Shown here piece after piece: positions 54,001-64,000 of a stretch of DNA of 64,000 nucleotides. Each line of letters begins with the position of its first letter. The stretch's first letter is position 1. The stretch is taken from positions 87,102,983 to 87,166,982 of the forward strand of contig CP136061.1 in the NCBI GenBank assembly GCA_032622095.1, in the 5' to 3' direction. The notes beneath the pieces were generated by a model. The model was not told the DNA's origin, made no database searches, and saw only the letters and a program-made list of their open reading frames with translations. The position numbers and the translations under genes were made by a program. This DNA is from Siphonodentalium dalli (Eukaryota; Mollusca; Scaphopoda; Gadilida; Siphonodentaliidae).

Positions 54001-57000
54001 TTGGAATGATCAGTAGGGGTAAATTTCTTAGAACAGAGTACCAGTGTTTTCTGTCACCATGGGTGTGGTATGTTTATTGAGAGAAGGTTAGTTATGAATT
54101 TGTGGATTTTTAGAGGATGTCTTTGAGTTTTGAAAAATGTTGTTTCAGGTGACCTTAACCCCACCAGTATGAAGTAGTAGCGATTTATGCGAAACAGTGG
54201 CTCCAGACACCAGCGTGACTTTTTAGCACCTAAAATTTGTCATCTGCATGAAAAATATTTAAAAAAAACTTACAGTGGTGAGAAGTTTGAAATTTTTGGA
54301 TATTATTGTGAGGAAACGGTGTTCTTCCAGACAACATAGGCGGCTATACCATAGATTTTCTGGTTTTTGTGTCCCACGGGCCTGAAAATCGCTTATTTTG
54401 GCCATTTTTGCATCAAAATTTCATTTTTCAGGCACACAAATCAAGGGGCATAACTCTTGCTACCCCCATTAAAATGACAATTCTGTACCAAAATCTTTAA
54501 GTCTAGTATGTGCTCAACCCAGGTATATATACATTGTATATGTGTTGTGGGATAACATTTCAGTTATTTTTCATTGAATTGATGCCCCCACTTATTTTGC
54601 ACCAATCCCTGCAGAAACTGTGGAGTGTCACCTTCAAGACCAGCAAATAGCACCATTTTCATCTGTCAACTTGACAAATATTGTTACTGAAAATCATTTT
54701 TTAGCAAATCTGTTCAGTTAGAAGGAACATTTTATGGTAGATACACCATTCTTCTATGGATATTCCAATACAGGTTGTCTTTAGTCATATAAATTGGTGG
54801 GGATTTGGAGTCTTGGATCAGTGGGGGGGGGGGGGGGTGGGTGGTGGTTCATGTATATGGTTATTGGTGATTTTTCAGATGATGGGTACTTCTTCATGAC
54901 ATCATATGCTCCTTGAATCTTAGCTGAAAAGGCTGATATTGTGACATTACACCGTATACAATAAGATTAGATATTCAGTCTTTCTTATTCACAAGTGTGA
55001 AATATAATAATTCAGGTTCCCTTGGTCATATTTCACTTGACAACATATTGTTCATGTGATGTCATAACCTTGTAAAGCTTTCCCTTAATGCTAAATAAGA
55101 CTTGGAATTTTTTATACCCATAGTTTTGGGAGAGTATTAAAGATAGTTCTTGTATGAAATATTATGTTTTATTTTGATATCTGAGGAAATAAGCATCTCA
55201 TAATATATTTTATACAACATTTTAGCATTTCAGACCTTTTTCAAACCATAGATGATGGTTGAATATATCCATTTTGTCACTACGTCAAGCATAACGTCAT
55301 TGGGTTCTGAAAGACCCAAAAGGGGTTAAATCATGGGGGTGCATGTAAATCCCCACACAATCTGGCTGCCTGTGATTGCAATAACGCATGGGGTGTAATA
55401 TATCATTTTAAGCGGTATAATGCAGAGAATATGGAGGTGTGGTCCCTATTAAAGATTAATAAAATTGCATTTCCCGTAAGGTGACACTCCACAGTTTCGA
55501 ATGATCAGTAGGGGTAAATTTCTTAGAACAGAGTACCAGTGTTTTCTGTCACCATGGGTGTGGTATGTTTATTGAGAGAAGGTTAGTTATGAATTTGTGG
55601 ATTTTTAGAGGATGTCTTTGAGTTTTGAAAAATATTGTTTCAGGTGACCTTAACCCCACCAGTATGAAGTAGTAGCGATTTATGCGAAACAGTGGCTCCA
55701 GACACCAGCGTGACTTTTTAGCACCTAAAATTTGTCATCTGCATGAAAGATATTTAAAAAATACTTACAGTGGTGAGAAGTTTGAATTTTTTTGATATTA
55801 TTGTGAGGAAACGGTGTTCTTCCAGACAACATAGGCGGCTATACCATAGATTTTCTGGTTTTTGTGTCCCACGGGCCTGAAAATCGCTTATTTTGGCCAT
55901 TTTTGCATCAAAATTTCATTTTTCAGGCACACAATCAAGGGGCATAACTCTTGCTACCCCCATTAAAATGACAATTCTGTACCAAAATCTTTAAGTCTAG
56001 TATGTGCTCAACCCAGGTATATATACATTGTATATGTGTTGTGGGATAACATTTCAGTTATTTTTCATTGAATTGATGCCCCCCCCCCCCCTTATTTTGC
56101 ACCAATCCCTGCAGAAACTGTGGAGTGTCACCTTCAAGACCAGCAAATAGCACCATTTTCATCTGTCAACTTGACAAATATTGTTACTGAAAATCATTTT
56201 TTAGCAAATCTGTTCAGTTAGAAGGAACATTTTATGGTAGATACACCATTCTTCTATGGATATTCCAATACAGGTTGTCTTTAGTCATATAAATTGGTGG
56301 GGATTTGGAGTCTTGGATCAGTGGGGGGGGGGGGGGGGTGGGTGGTGGTTCATGTATATGGTTATTGGTGATTTTTCAGATGATGGGTACTTCTTCATGA
56401 CATCATATGCTCCTTGAATCTTAGCTGAAAAGGCTGATATTGTGACATTACACAGTATACAATAAGATTAGATATTCAGTCTTTCTTATTCACAAGTGTG
56501 AAATTTAATAATTCAGGTTCCCTTGGTCATATTTCACTTGACAACATATTGTTCATGTGATGTCATAACCTTGTAAAGCTTTCCCTTAATGCTAAATAAG
56601 ACTTGGAATTTTGTATACCCATAGTTTTGGGAGAGTATTAAAGATAGTTGTTGTATGAAATATTATGTTTTATTTTGATATCTGAGGAAATAAGCATCTC
56701 ATAATATATTTTATACAACATTTTAGCATTTCAGACCTTTTTCAAACCATAGATGATGGTTGAATATATCCATTTTGTCACTACGTCAAGCATAACGTCA
56801 TTGGGTTCTGAAAGACCCAAAAGGGGTTAAATCATGGGGGTGCATGTAAATCCCCACACAATCTGGCTGCCTGTGATTGCAATAACGCATGGGGTGTAAT
56901 ATATCATTTTAAGCGGTATAATGCAGAGAATATGGAGGTGTGATCCCTATTAAAGATTAATAAAATTGCATTTCCCGTAAGGTGACACTCCACAGTTTGG

Positions 57001-60000
57001 AATGATCAGTAGGGGTAAATTTCTTAGAACAGAGTACCAGTGTTTTCTGTCACCATGGGTGTGGTATGTTTATTGAGAGAAGGTTAGTTATGAATTTGTG
57101 GATTTTTAGAGGATGTCTTTGAGTTTTGAAAAATGTTGTTTCAGGTGACCTTAACCCCACCAGTATGAAGTAGTAGCGATTTATGCGAAACAGTGGCTCC
57201 AGACACCAGCGTGACTTTTTAGCACCTAAAATTTGTCATCTGCATGAAAAATATTTTTAAAAAACTTACAGTGGTGAGAAGTTTGAAATTTTTGGATATT
57301 ATTGTGAGGAAACGGTGTTCTTCCAGACAACATAGGCGGCTATACCATAGATTTTCTGGTTTTTGTGTCCCACGGGCCTGAAAATCGCTTATTTTGGCCA
57401 TTTTTGCATCAAAATTTCATTTTTCAGGCACACAAATCAAGGGGCATAACTCTTGCTACCCCCATTAAAATGACAATTCTGTACCAAAATCTTTAAGTCT
57501 AGTATGTGCTCAACCCAGGTATATATACATTGTATATGTGTTGTGGGATAACATTTCAGTTATTTTTCATTGAATTGATGCCCCCACTTATTTTGCACCA
57601 ATCCCTGCAGAAACTGTGGAGTGTCACCTTCAAGACCAGCAAATAGCACCATTTTCATCTGTCAACTTGACAAATATTGTTACTGAAAATCATTTTTTAG
57701 CAAATCTGTTCAGTTAGAAGGAACATTTTATGGTAGATACACCATTCTTCTATGGATATTCCAATACAGGTTGTCTTTAGTCATATAAATTGGTGGGGAT
57801 TTGGAGTCTTGGATCAGTGGGGGGGGGGGGGGTGGGTGGTGGTTCATGTATATGGTTATTGGTGATTTTTCAGATGATGGGTACTTCTTCATGACATCAT
57901 ATGCTCCTTGAATCTTAGCTGAAAAGGCTGATATTGTGACATTACACAGTATACAATAAGATTAGATATTCAGTCTTTCTTATTCACAAGTGTGAAATAT
58001 AATAATTCAGGTTCCCTTGGTCATATTTCACTTGACAACATATTGTTCATGTGATGTCATAACCTTGTAAAGCTTTCCCTTAATGCTAAATAAGACTTGG
58101 AATTTTTTATACCCATAGTTTTGGGAGAGTATTAAAGATAGTTGTTGTATGAAATATTATGTTTTATTTTGATATCTGAGGAAATAAGCATCTCATAATA
58201 TATTTTATACAACATTTTAGCATTTCAGACCTTTTTCAAACCATAGATGATGGTTGAATATATCCATTTTGTCACTACGTCAAGCATAACGTCATTGGGT
58301 TCTGAAAGACCCAAAAGGGGTTAAATCATGGGGGTGCATGTAAATCCCCACACAATCTGGCTGCCTGTGATTGCAATAACGCATGGGGTGTAATATATCA
58401 TTTTAAGCGGTATAATGCAGAGAATATGGAGGTGGGGTCCCTATTAAAGATTAATAAAATTGCATTTCCCGTAAGGTGACACTCCACAGTTTCGAATGAT
58501 CAGTAGGGGTAAATTTCTTAGAACAGAGTACCAGTGTTTTCTGTCACCATGGGTGTGGTATGTTTATTGAGAGAAGGTTAGTTATGAATTTGTGGATTTT
58601 TAGAGGATGTCTTTGAGTTTTGAAAAATATTGTTTCAGGTGACCTTAACCCCACCAGTATGAAGTAGTAGCGATTTATGCGAAACAGTGGCTCCAGACAC
58701 CAGCGTGACTTTTTACCACCTAAAATTTGTCATCTGCATGAAAAATATTTAAAAAAAACTTACAGTGGTGAGAAGTTTGAAATGTTTTGATATTATTGTG
58801 AGGAAACGGTGTTCTTCCAGACAACATAGGCGGCTATACCATAGATTTTCTGGTTTTTGTGTCCCACGGGCCTGAAAATCGCTTATTTTGGCCATTTTTG
58901 CATCAAAATTTCATTTTTCAGGCACACAATCAAGGGGCATAACTCTTGCTACCCCCATTAAAATGACAATTCTGTACCAAAATCTTTAAGTCTAGTATGT
59001 GCTCAACCCAGGTATATATACATTGTATATGTGTTGTGGGATAACATTTCAGTTATTTTTCATTGAATTGATGCCCCCCCCCCTTATTTTGCACCAATCC
59101 CTGCAGAAACTGTGGAGTGTCACCTTCAAGACCAGCAAATAGCACCATTTTCATCTGTCAACTTGACAAATATTGTTACTGAAAATCATTTTTTAGCAAA
59201 TCTGTTCAGTTAGAAGGAACATTTTATGGTAGATACACCATTCTTCTATGGATATTCCAATACAGGTTGTCTTTAGTCATATAAATTGGTGGGGATTTGG
59301 AGTCTTGGATCAGTGGGGGGGGGGGGGTGGGTGGTGGTTCATGTATATGGTTATTGGTGATTTTTCAGATGATGGGTACTTCTTCATGACATCATATGCT
59401 CCTTGAATCTTAGCTGAAAAGGCTGATATTGTGACATTACACAGTATACAATAAGATTAGATATTCAGTCTTTCTTATTCACAAGTGTGAAATATAATAA
59501 TTCAGGTTCCCTTGGTCATATTTCACTTGACAACATATTGTTCATGTGATGTCATAACCTTGTAAAGCTTTCCCTTAATGCTAAATAAGACTTGGAATTT
59601 TTTAACCCATAGTTTTGGGAGAGTATTAAAGATAGTTGTTGTATGAAATATTATGTTTTATTTTGATATCTGAGGAAATATGCATCTCATAATATATTTT
59701 ATACAACATTTTAGCATTTCAGACCTTTTTCAAACCATAGATGATGGTTGAATATATCCATTTTGTCACTACGTCAAGCATAACGTTATTGGGTTCTGAA
59801 AGACCCAAAAGGGGTGAAATCATGGGGGTGCATGTAAATCCCCACACAATCTGGCTGCCTGTGATTGCAATAACGCATGGGGTGTAATATATCATTTTAA
59901 GCGGTATAATGCAGAGAATATGGAGGTGTGGTCCCTATTAAAGATTAATAAAATTGCATTTCCCTTCAAGACCAGCAAATAGCACCATTTTCATCTGTCA

Positions 60001-61452
60001 ACTTGACAAATATTGTTACTGAAAATCATTTTTTAGCAAATCTGTTCAGTTAGAAGGAACATTTTATGGTAGATACACCATTCTTCTATGGATATTCCAA
60101 TACAGGTTGTCTTTAGTCATATAAATTGGTGGGGATATGGAGTCTTGGATCAGTGGGGGGGGGGGGGGGGTGGTGGTTCATGTATATGGTTATTGGTGAT
60201 TTTTCAGATGATGGGTACTTCTTCATGACATCATATGCTCCTTGAATCTTAGCTGAAAAGGCTGATATTGTGACATTACACAGTATACAATAAGATTAGA
60301 TATTCAGTCTTTCTTATTCACAAGTGTGAAATATAATAATTCAGGTTCCCTTGGTAATATTTCACTTGACAACATATTGTTCATGTGATGTCATAACCTT
60401 GTAAAGCTTTCCCTTAATGCTAAATAAGACTTGGAATGTTTTAACCCATAGTTTTGGGAGAGTATTAAAGCTAGTTGTTGTATGAAATATTATGTTTTAT
60501 TTTGATATCTGAGGAAATATGCATCTCATAATATATTTTATACAACATTTTAGCATTTCAGACCTTTTTCAAACCATAGATGATGGTTGAATATATCCAT
60601 TTTGTCACTACGCCAAGCATAACGTCATTGGGTTCTGAAAGACCCAAAAGGGGTGAAATCATGGGGGTGCATGTAAATCCCCACACAATCTGGCTGCCTG
60701 TGATTGCAATAACGCATGGGGTGTAATATATCATTTTAAGCGGTATAATGCCGAGAATATGGAGGTGTGGTCCCTATTAAAGATTAATAAAATTGCATTT
60801 CCCGTAAGGTGACACTCCACAGTTTGGAATGATCAGTAGGGGTAAATTTCTTAGAACAGAGTACCAGTGTTTTCTGTCACCATGGGTGTGGTATGTTTAT
60901 TGAGAGAAGGTTAGTTATGAATTTGTGGATTTTTAGAGGATGTCTTTGAGTTTTGAAAAATATTGTTTCAGGTGACCTTGACCCCACCAGTATGAAGTAG
61001 TAGCGATTTATGCGAAACAGTGGCTCCAGACACCAGCGTGACTTTTTAGCACCTAAAATTTGTCATCTGCATGAAAAATATTTTTAAAAAACTTACAGTG
61101 GTGAGAAGTTTGAAATTTTTTGATATTATTGAGAGAAACGGTGTTCTTCCAGACAACATAGGCGGCTATACCATATATTTTCTGGTTTTTGTGTCCCACG
61201 GGCCTGAATATCGCTTATTTTGGCCATTTTTGCATCAAAATTTCATTTTTCAGGCACACAATCAAGGGGCATAACTCTTGCTACCCCCATTAAAATGACA
61301 ATTCTGTACCAAAATCTTTAAGTCTAGTATGTGCTCAACCCAGGTATATATACATTGTATATGTGTTGTGGGATAACATTTCAGTTATTTTTCATTGAAT
61401 TGATGCCCCCCTTATTTTGCACCAATCCCTGCAGAAACTGTGGAGTGTCACC
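51004..61452. repeat. 10.4-kb tandem array, unit about 1.5 kb, containing a TIR element
   Basis: Units start at 51,004, 52,489, 53,985, 55,490, 56,991, 58,485 and 60,808 (GGTGACACTCCACAG). Each full unit is a segment of about 645 bp bounded by GGTGACACTCCACAGTTT and its reverse complement, then a spacer of about 840 bp with a variable poly-G tract. At about 59,964 a spacer follows a spacer directly, with the TIR segment missing. The array begins and ends exactly at the TIRs. Copies are about 97-99% alike. No ORF of note. Confidence 0.93.
60808..61452. mobile_element. TIR element of about 645 bp, last copy of the array
   Basis: Representative copy: starts GGTGACACTCCACAGTTTGG and ends CTGTGGAGTGTCACC. 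Other copies follow the unit starts listed for the array; the first (51,004-about 51,640) has lost about 13 bp of its right TIR. It is a non-autonomous element of unknown superfamily. Confidence 0.7.
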
Positions 61453-62500
61453 TATATTATCTAGCAGATTATGTATACTGTACATACATGTATATATCTC
61501 AGCTTCTCGCCTCATGTCGTTATAATGCTTGTGGATAATTGGCGATATTGGACAGTAATCCAACATATGTTGATAGCAATGGAAATCCTAATAGGGCATC
61601 ATATCTTAGTGGACCACCACAATTCGAATGTTAACTACTCACAACCAGTTAGTTATTTGATGAACATCCAAACCTGATGTATGGTGACATCTATTGGTTT
61701 TCGATTTGTCTGGGTCTATAGGGCACCATGGCGGCCGTTTTTTCTCTCAGCCAGACGATATAGAACACTTGTTCTCGAATCCTCTGGGATCTCGTGGGAT
61801 CTCGTGAGATAGCCTATTACTGAACAATTCTGATCAGACGTCTGTTGATCTGTATCTTTTGACAAGAGAAGAATTTACGAGCGGTCAAATATCGTTATTT
61901 CTCACAGACAACGAGAAGATGACGTGATATGTAACACTTTACCAGCAAGGACGCCGCTTGATGGTCTTCGTTTGTTGGGTGTCTAAATTTAGAGTTTTCA
62001 CCCGCACCCTTTCTAAACCCAACTTTGTTAATGGCATCGGTAGTAGGGCACGAAATTTCCAACTGTTGGGAATTTTGACAAGGATTTGAATCAGGATTTG
62101 GGCGGGGCGGATCGAGAGGGGGGGGGGGCGTGGTTCACTTTCACCGAGAGAGTATGGTGTATATTCTTATCAGTCATTTAATATTAATGAACGCAAATTG
62201 TCACTATTGTGATCGAGAATATTATATATCGTGTATCGGCATATTCATCGCGTGTATGGCATGGACCCCGAGAGTATGGCCTGGTCCCGGGGGTTCGGTT
62301 CCGTGCCTCACGCACCATAACCTCGCGTTAGAGGAACTCGCACTCAGTACCACATTTTCATTTCCGATATTGCTGTAAATATATTAAAATTGTGATTGGC
62401 CCAGCGTGATGCATTTCCGGTGGTTAAACATCGCCTGACGGAAACAACGCACGACCAGTGAGTATGACGACCAACCTTAATGGAAATTGGAAATGGATGA
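61453..62500. other. Gene-free region
   Basis: No supported gene. A poly-G tract lies near 62,120. Words GGGATCTCGTGGGATCTCGTGAGAT at 61,790 form a small direct repeat. Confidence 0.45.
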
Positions 62501-62509
62501 CATGGTCTA

Positions 62510-62930
62510 ACTGTCACCGTCAGGACAAATCCCTTGTGTGTAGGATTTATATTGGTTTGTGCTTTTATCTAATGTTATAGCACCCTGTATATTATGAGCA
62601 ATCGGTGTCATCGTTTTGTTAACCCTTTACCCAACAAAACGGCCCAAAACGCCCAAATAAAGCTTCAACAGCCTAAAATATCTTTTAACAATTTTTATAA
62701 TATTTTTCTACATTCTTTGACAATTTTATCATTTTTAATATGTGTTAAGCCAATGCATTCTCTTATATATGCGAGGCGACCTATGGTCGACTCGCATATA
62801 TAAGAGAATGCATTGGCACAGGGCCGTTCTGTTGGGTAAAGGGTTAAAGCGCCACATTATCATTAAGCCTCAGTATAAACGTACATAGTAATTGCTCGCC
62901 TTTTTTAAATTTATTTTTATGACAGCATAA
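62510..62930. repeat. Repeat interrupted by a TTAA MITE (paralogue at 63640-63790)
   Basis: TTTGTGCTTTTATCTAATGT, TATAGCACCCTG and AAGCGCCACATTATC match TTTGTGCTTTTATCTAATGT, TATAGCACCCTG and AAGCGCCGCATTATC of the second copy. Between them this copy carries the MITE at 62,619-62,847. Confidence 0.8.
62619..62847. mobile_element. TTAA-bounded piggyBac-like MITE, short copy
   Basis: It begins TTAACCCTTTACCCAACA and ends TGTTGGGTAAAGGGTTAA. It contains a single CATTCTCTTATATA hairpin. The paralogous empty site at 63,723-63,726 has one TTAA, so insertion duplicated TTAA, as piggyBac-type transposases do. Confidence 0.85.
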
Positions 62931-62931
62931 T

Positions 62932-63312
62932 TAAAGTGATGTGAAACACTCCGGTAGAGTGATCAAATAGAATAATCTTGTTCAAAGTAGTTTTTTTTTT
63001 TTTTTTACAAATATTATATCTAAATTGACAACACACACCGTCATTCTTATATATTAATTAAATGCAGTGACTCTCGATGGCGAAATCGTTTTCATTAGAT
63101 TATCACCGATAGATGCGTCCCGAATCGAGTAATAAATATATACAATTGAGCAAAGTTCAGACGATGTTTTCTATGGAGTGTTACGGTCGATTTGCCTGAA
63201 ATTTTCGGCGATGTTAGTAGAATGCTACACATCTCCAGAAACTGTTGGCATAGCAGTTTCACGCATACGAACAAGTACATAATATGTCTTTAAATTTGCA
63301 GCTGTAGTGGTA
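62932..63312. repeat. Dispersed repeat, copy 2 (paralogue at 40868-41270)
   Basis: Same landmarks as copy 1, in the same order, with more indels and a poly-T expansion near 62,990-63,006. Confidence 0.8.
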
Positions 63313-63639
63313 TTTTGCATTCCAGAAGGATAGCACATACGGGTTTAAGCTAGTCATGCTCGCCCAGCGTCGATATCTGCGCTTGACCAGCAGAACAAAA
63401 TGTCTTGCCATAATTAGACACTAAATTATATACGCATGTATGCTATAGATACTGTAAGAAATTAAATGAAAATGAGTAAATTTTTTAACTGAATACACTA
63501 TAGATAAATCTAAATTGCATACGGAAATTAATAACATGTACATGTTCACTCGTGACTGCCTGTATACATGAATTGTATATGTTATTTTTGGTCTACAATG
63601 TATTATGGATGTCATACAGCAAAGATGACGCAGATGATG

Positions 63640-63790
63640 CTGTCGCAGTGAGGACGAATCCCGTATGTGTATAGTATTAGTTTGTGCTTTTATCTAATGT
63701 TATAGCACCCTGCATCCCTGTGTTAAAGCGCCGCATTATCTTCCAAACTTCAAATTAAACGTATAGTAGTTGGTCGCTTTAAAACATTTC
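63640..63790. repeat. Repeat copy with empty TTAA site
   Basis: The second copy of the 62,510-62,930 repeat, without the MITE. A single TTAA stands at 63,723-63,726 at the insertion point. Confidence 0.8.
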
Positions 63791-64000
63791 TTAGATCAAA
63801 ATAGGTATATAAAACATAAAAATAATGTATAGCTATATTTTGACCACAATGCTTGGACATTCTATATTCGGCTGACATAATGTACTGCGTGGGCTAGTCT
63901 CAAATTCTCCGAAGATTTTGTAAATTTAAATAAAAATAGACTCAGCTTTGCGGTTCACACAATGTGACCCAACGACCACAGCGCGGTAACACGCGCACCA

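Overview
The window looks like metazoan nuclear DNA, most likely from a marine invertebrate. It is AT-rich and intron-poor to the eye, crowded with ACATGTA-type motifs and palindromic MITE-like repeats, and it has a SINE/MITE-like tail near 9.6 kb that resembles repeats I associate with bivalve molluscs. The taxonomic guess is an inference and weak. No complete host gene could be recognised. Almost all credible coding capacity sits in one mobile element.

Centre (19,104-36,447): a 17.3-kb Polinton/Maverick, apparently structurally intact. It has 466-bp terminal inverted repeats (TIRs) made of 30-bp tandem units arranged as a palindrome. The two TIRs differ by only about two single-base indels, which points to a recent insertion, yet no 6-bp target duplication is evident. 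The right two thirds is a tightly packed plus-strand block: protein-primed family B DNA polymerase, an unknown protein, packaging ATPase, three small basic or unknown proteins, chromodomain integrase, two-TM protein, minor capsid (penton-like) protein, pVI-like small protein, double jelly-roll major capsid protein, a Polinton-conserved protein and adenain-type protease. This is a full virion-morphogenesis and replication/integration set.

The left third (19.6-23.5 kb) is unusual. Two divergent pairs of small accessory genes sit in two copies of a regulatory cassette. The bidirectional promoter and the 3' ends are conserved between the copies, while the coding sequences differ. All four small genes end in a stem-loop matching the metazoan replication-dependent histone mRNA 3' signal (GGYYYU, UUUC loop, ARRRCC, then ACCA/ACCCA-like sequence and a purine-rich downstream element). 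One gene carries two in tandem, and one stem has a compensated base-pair change. The polymerase and a zinc-knuckle gene diverge from a separate, perfectly symmetric promoter. That inverted repeat also gives both proteins the same first 32 residues, and the zinc-knuckle gene ends in an ordinary AATAAA. This suggests two expression classes, one tied to host histone-type (S-phase, non-polyadenylated) mRNA processing. I regard it as the most interesting feature of the window.

Left flank (1-19.1 kb): host intergenic or intronic DNA full of nested palindromic MITEs, several bounded by TTAA (piggyBac-like), plus a 300-bp-arm inverted repeat at 5.9-7.7 kb and one possible host exon at 8.0-8.5 kb. Right flank (36.4-64 kb): several tandem arrays. 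These are a 59-bp array at 36.7 kb, an 18-copy essentially perfect 30-bp minisatellite at 46.1 kb, a diverged array of about 0.6 kb at 46.9-50.1 kb, and a 10.4-kb array of about 1.5-kb units at 51.0-61.5 kb. The 1.5-kb units alternate a TIR-bounded 0.65-kb element with a spacer, and one unit lacks the element. Near 62.6 kb a TTAA MITE can be compared with its paralogous empty site at 63.7 kb.
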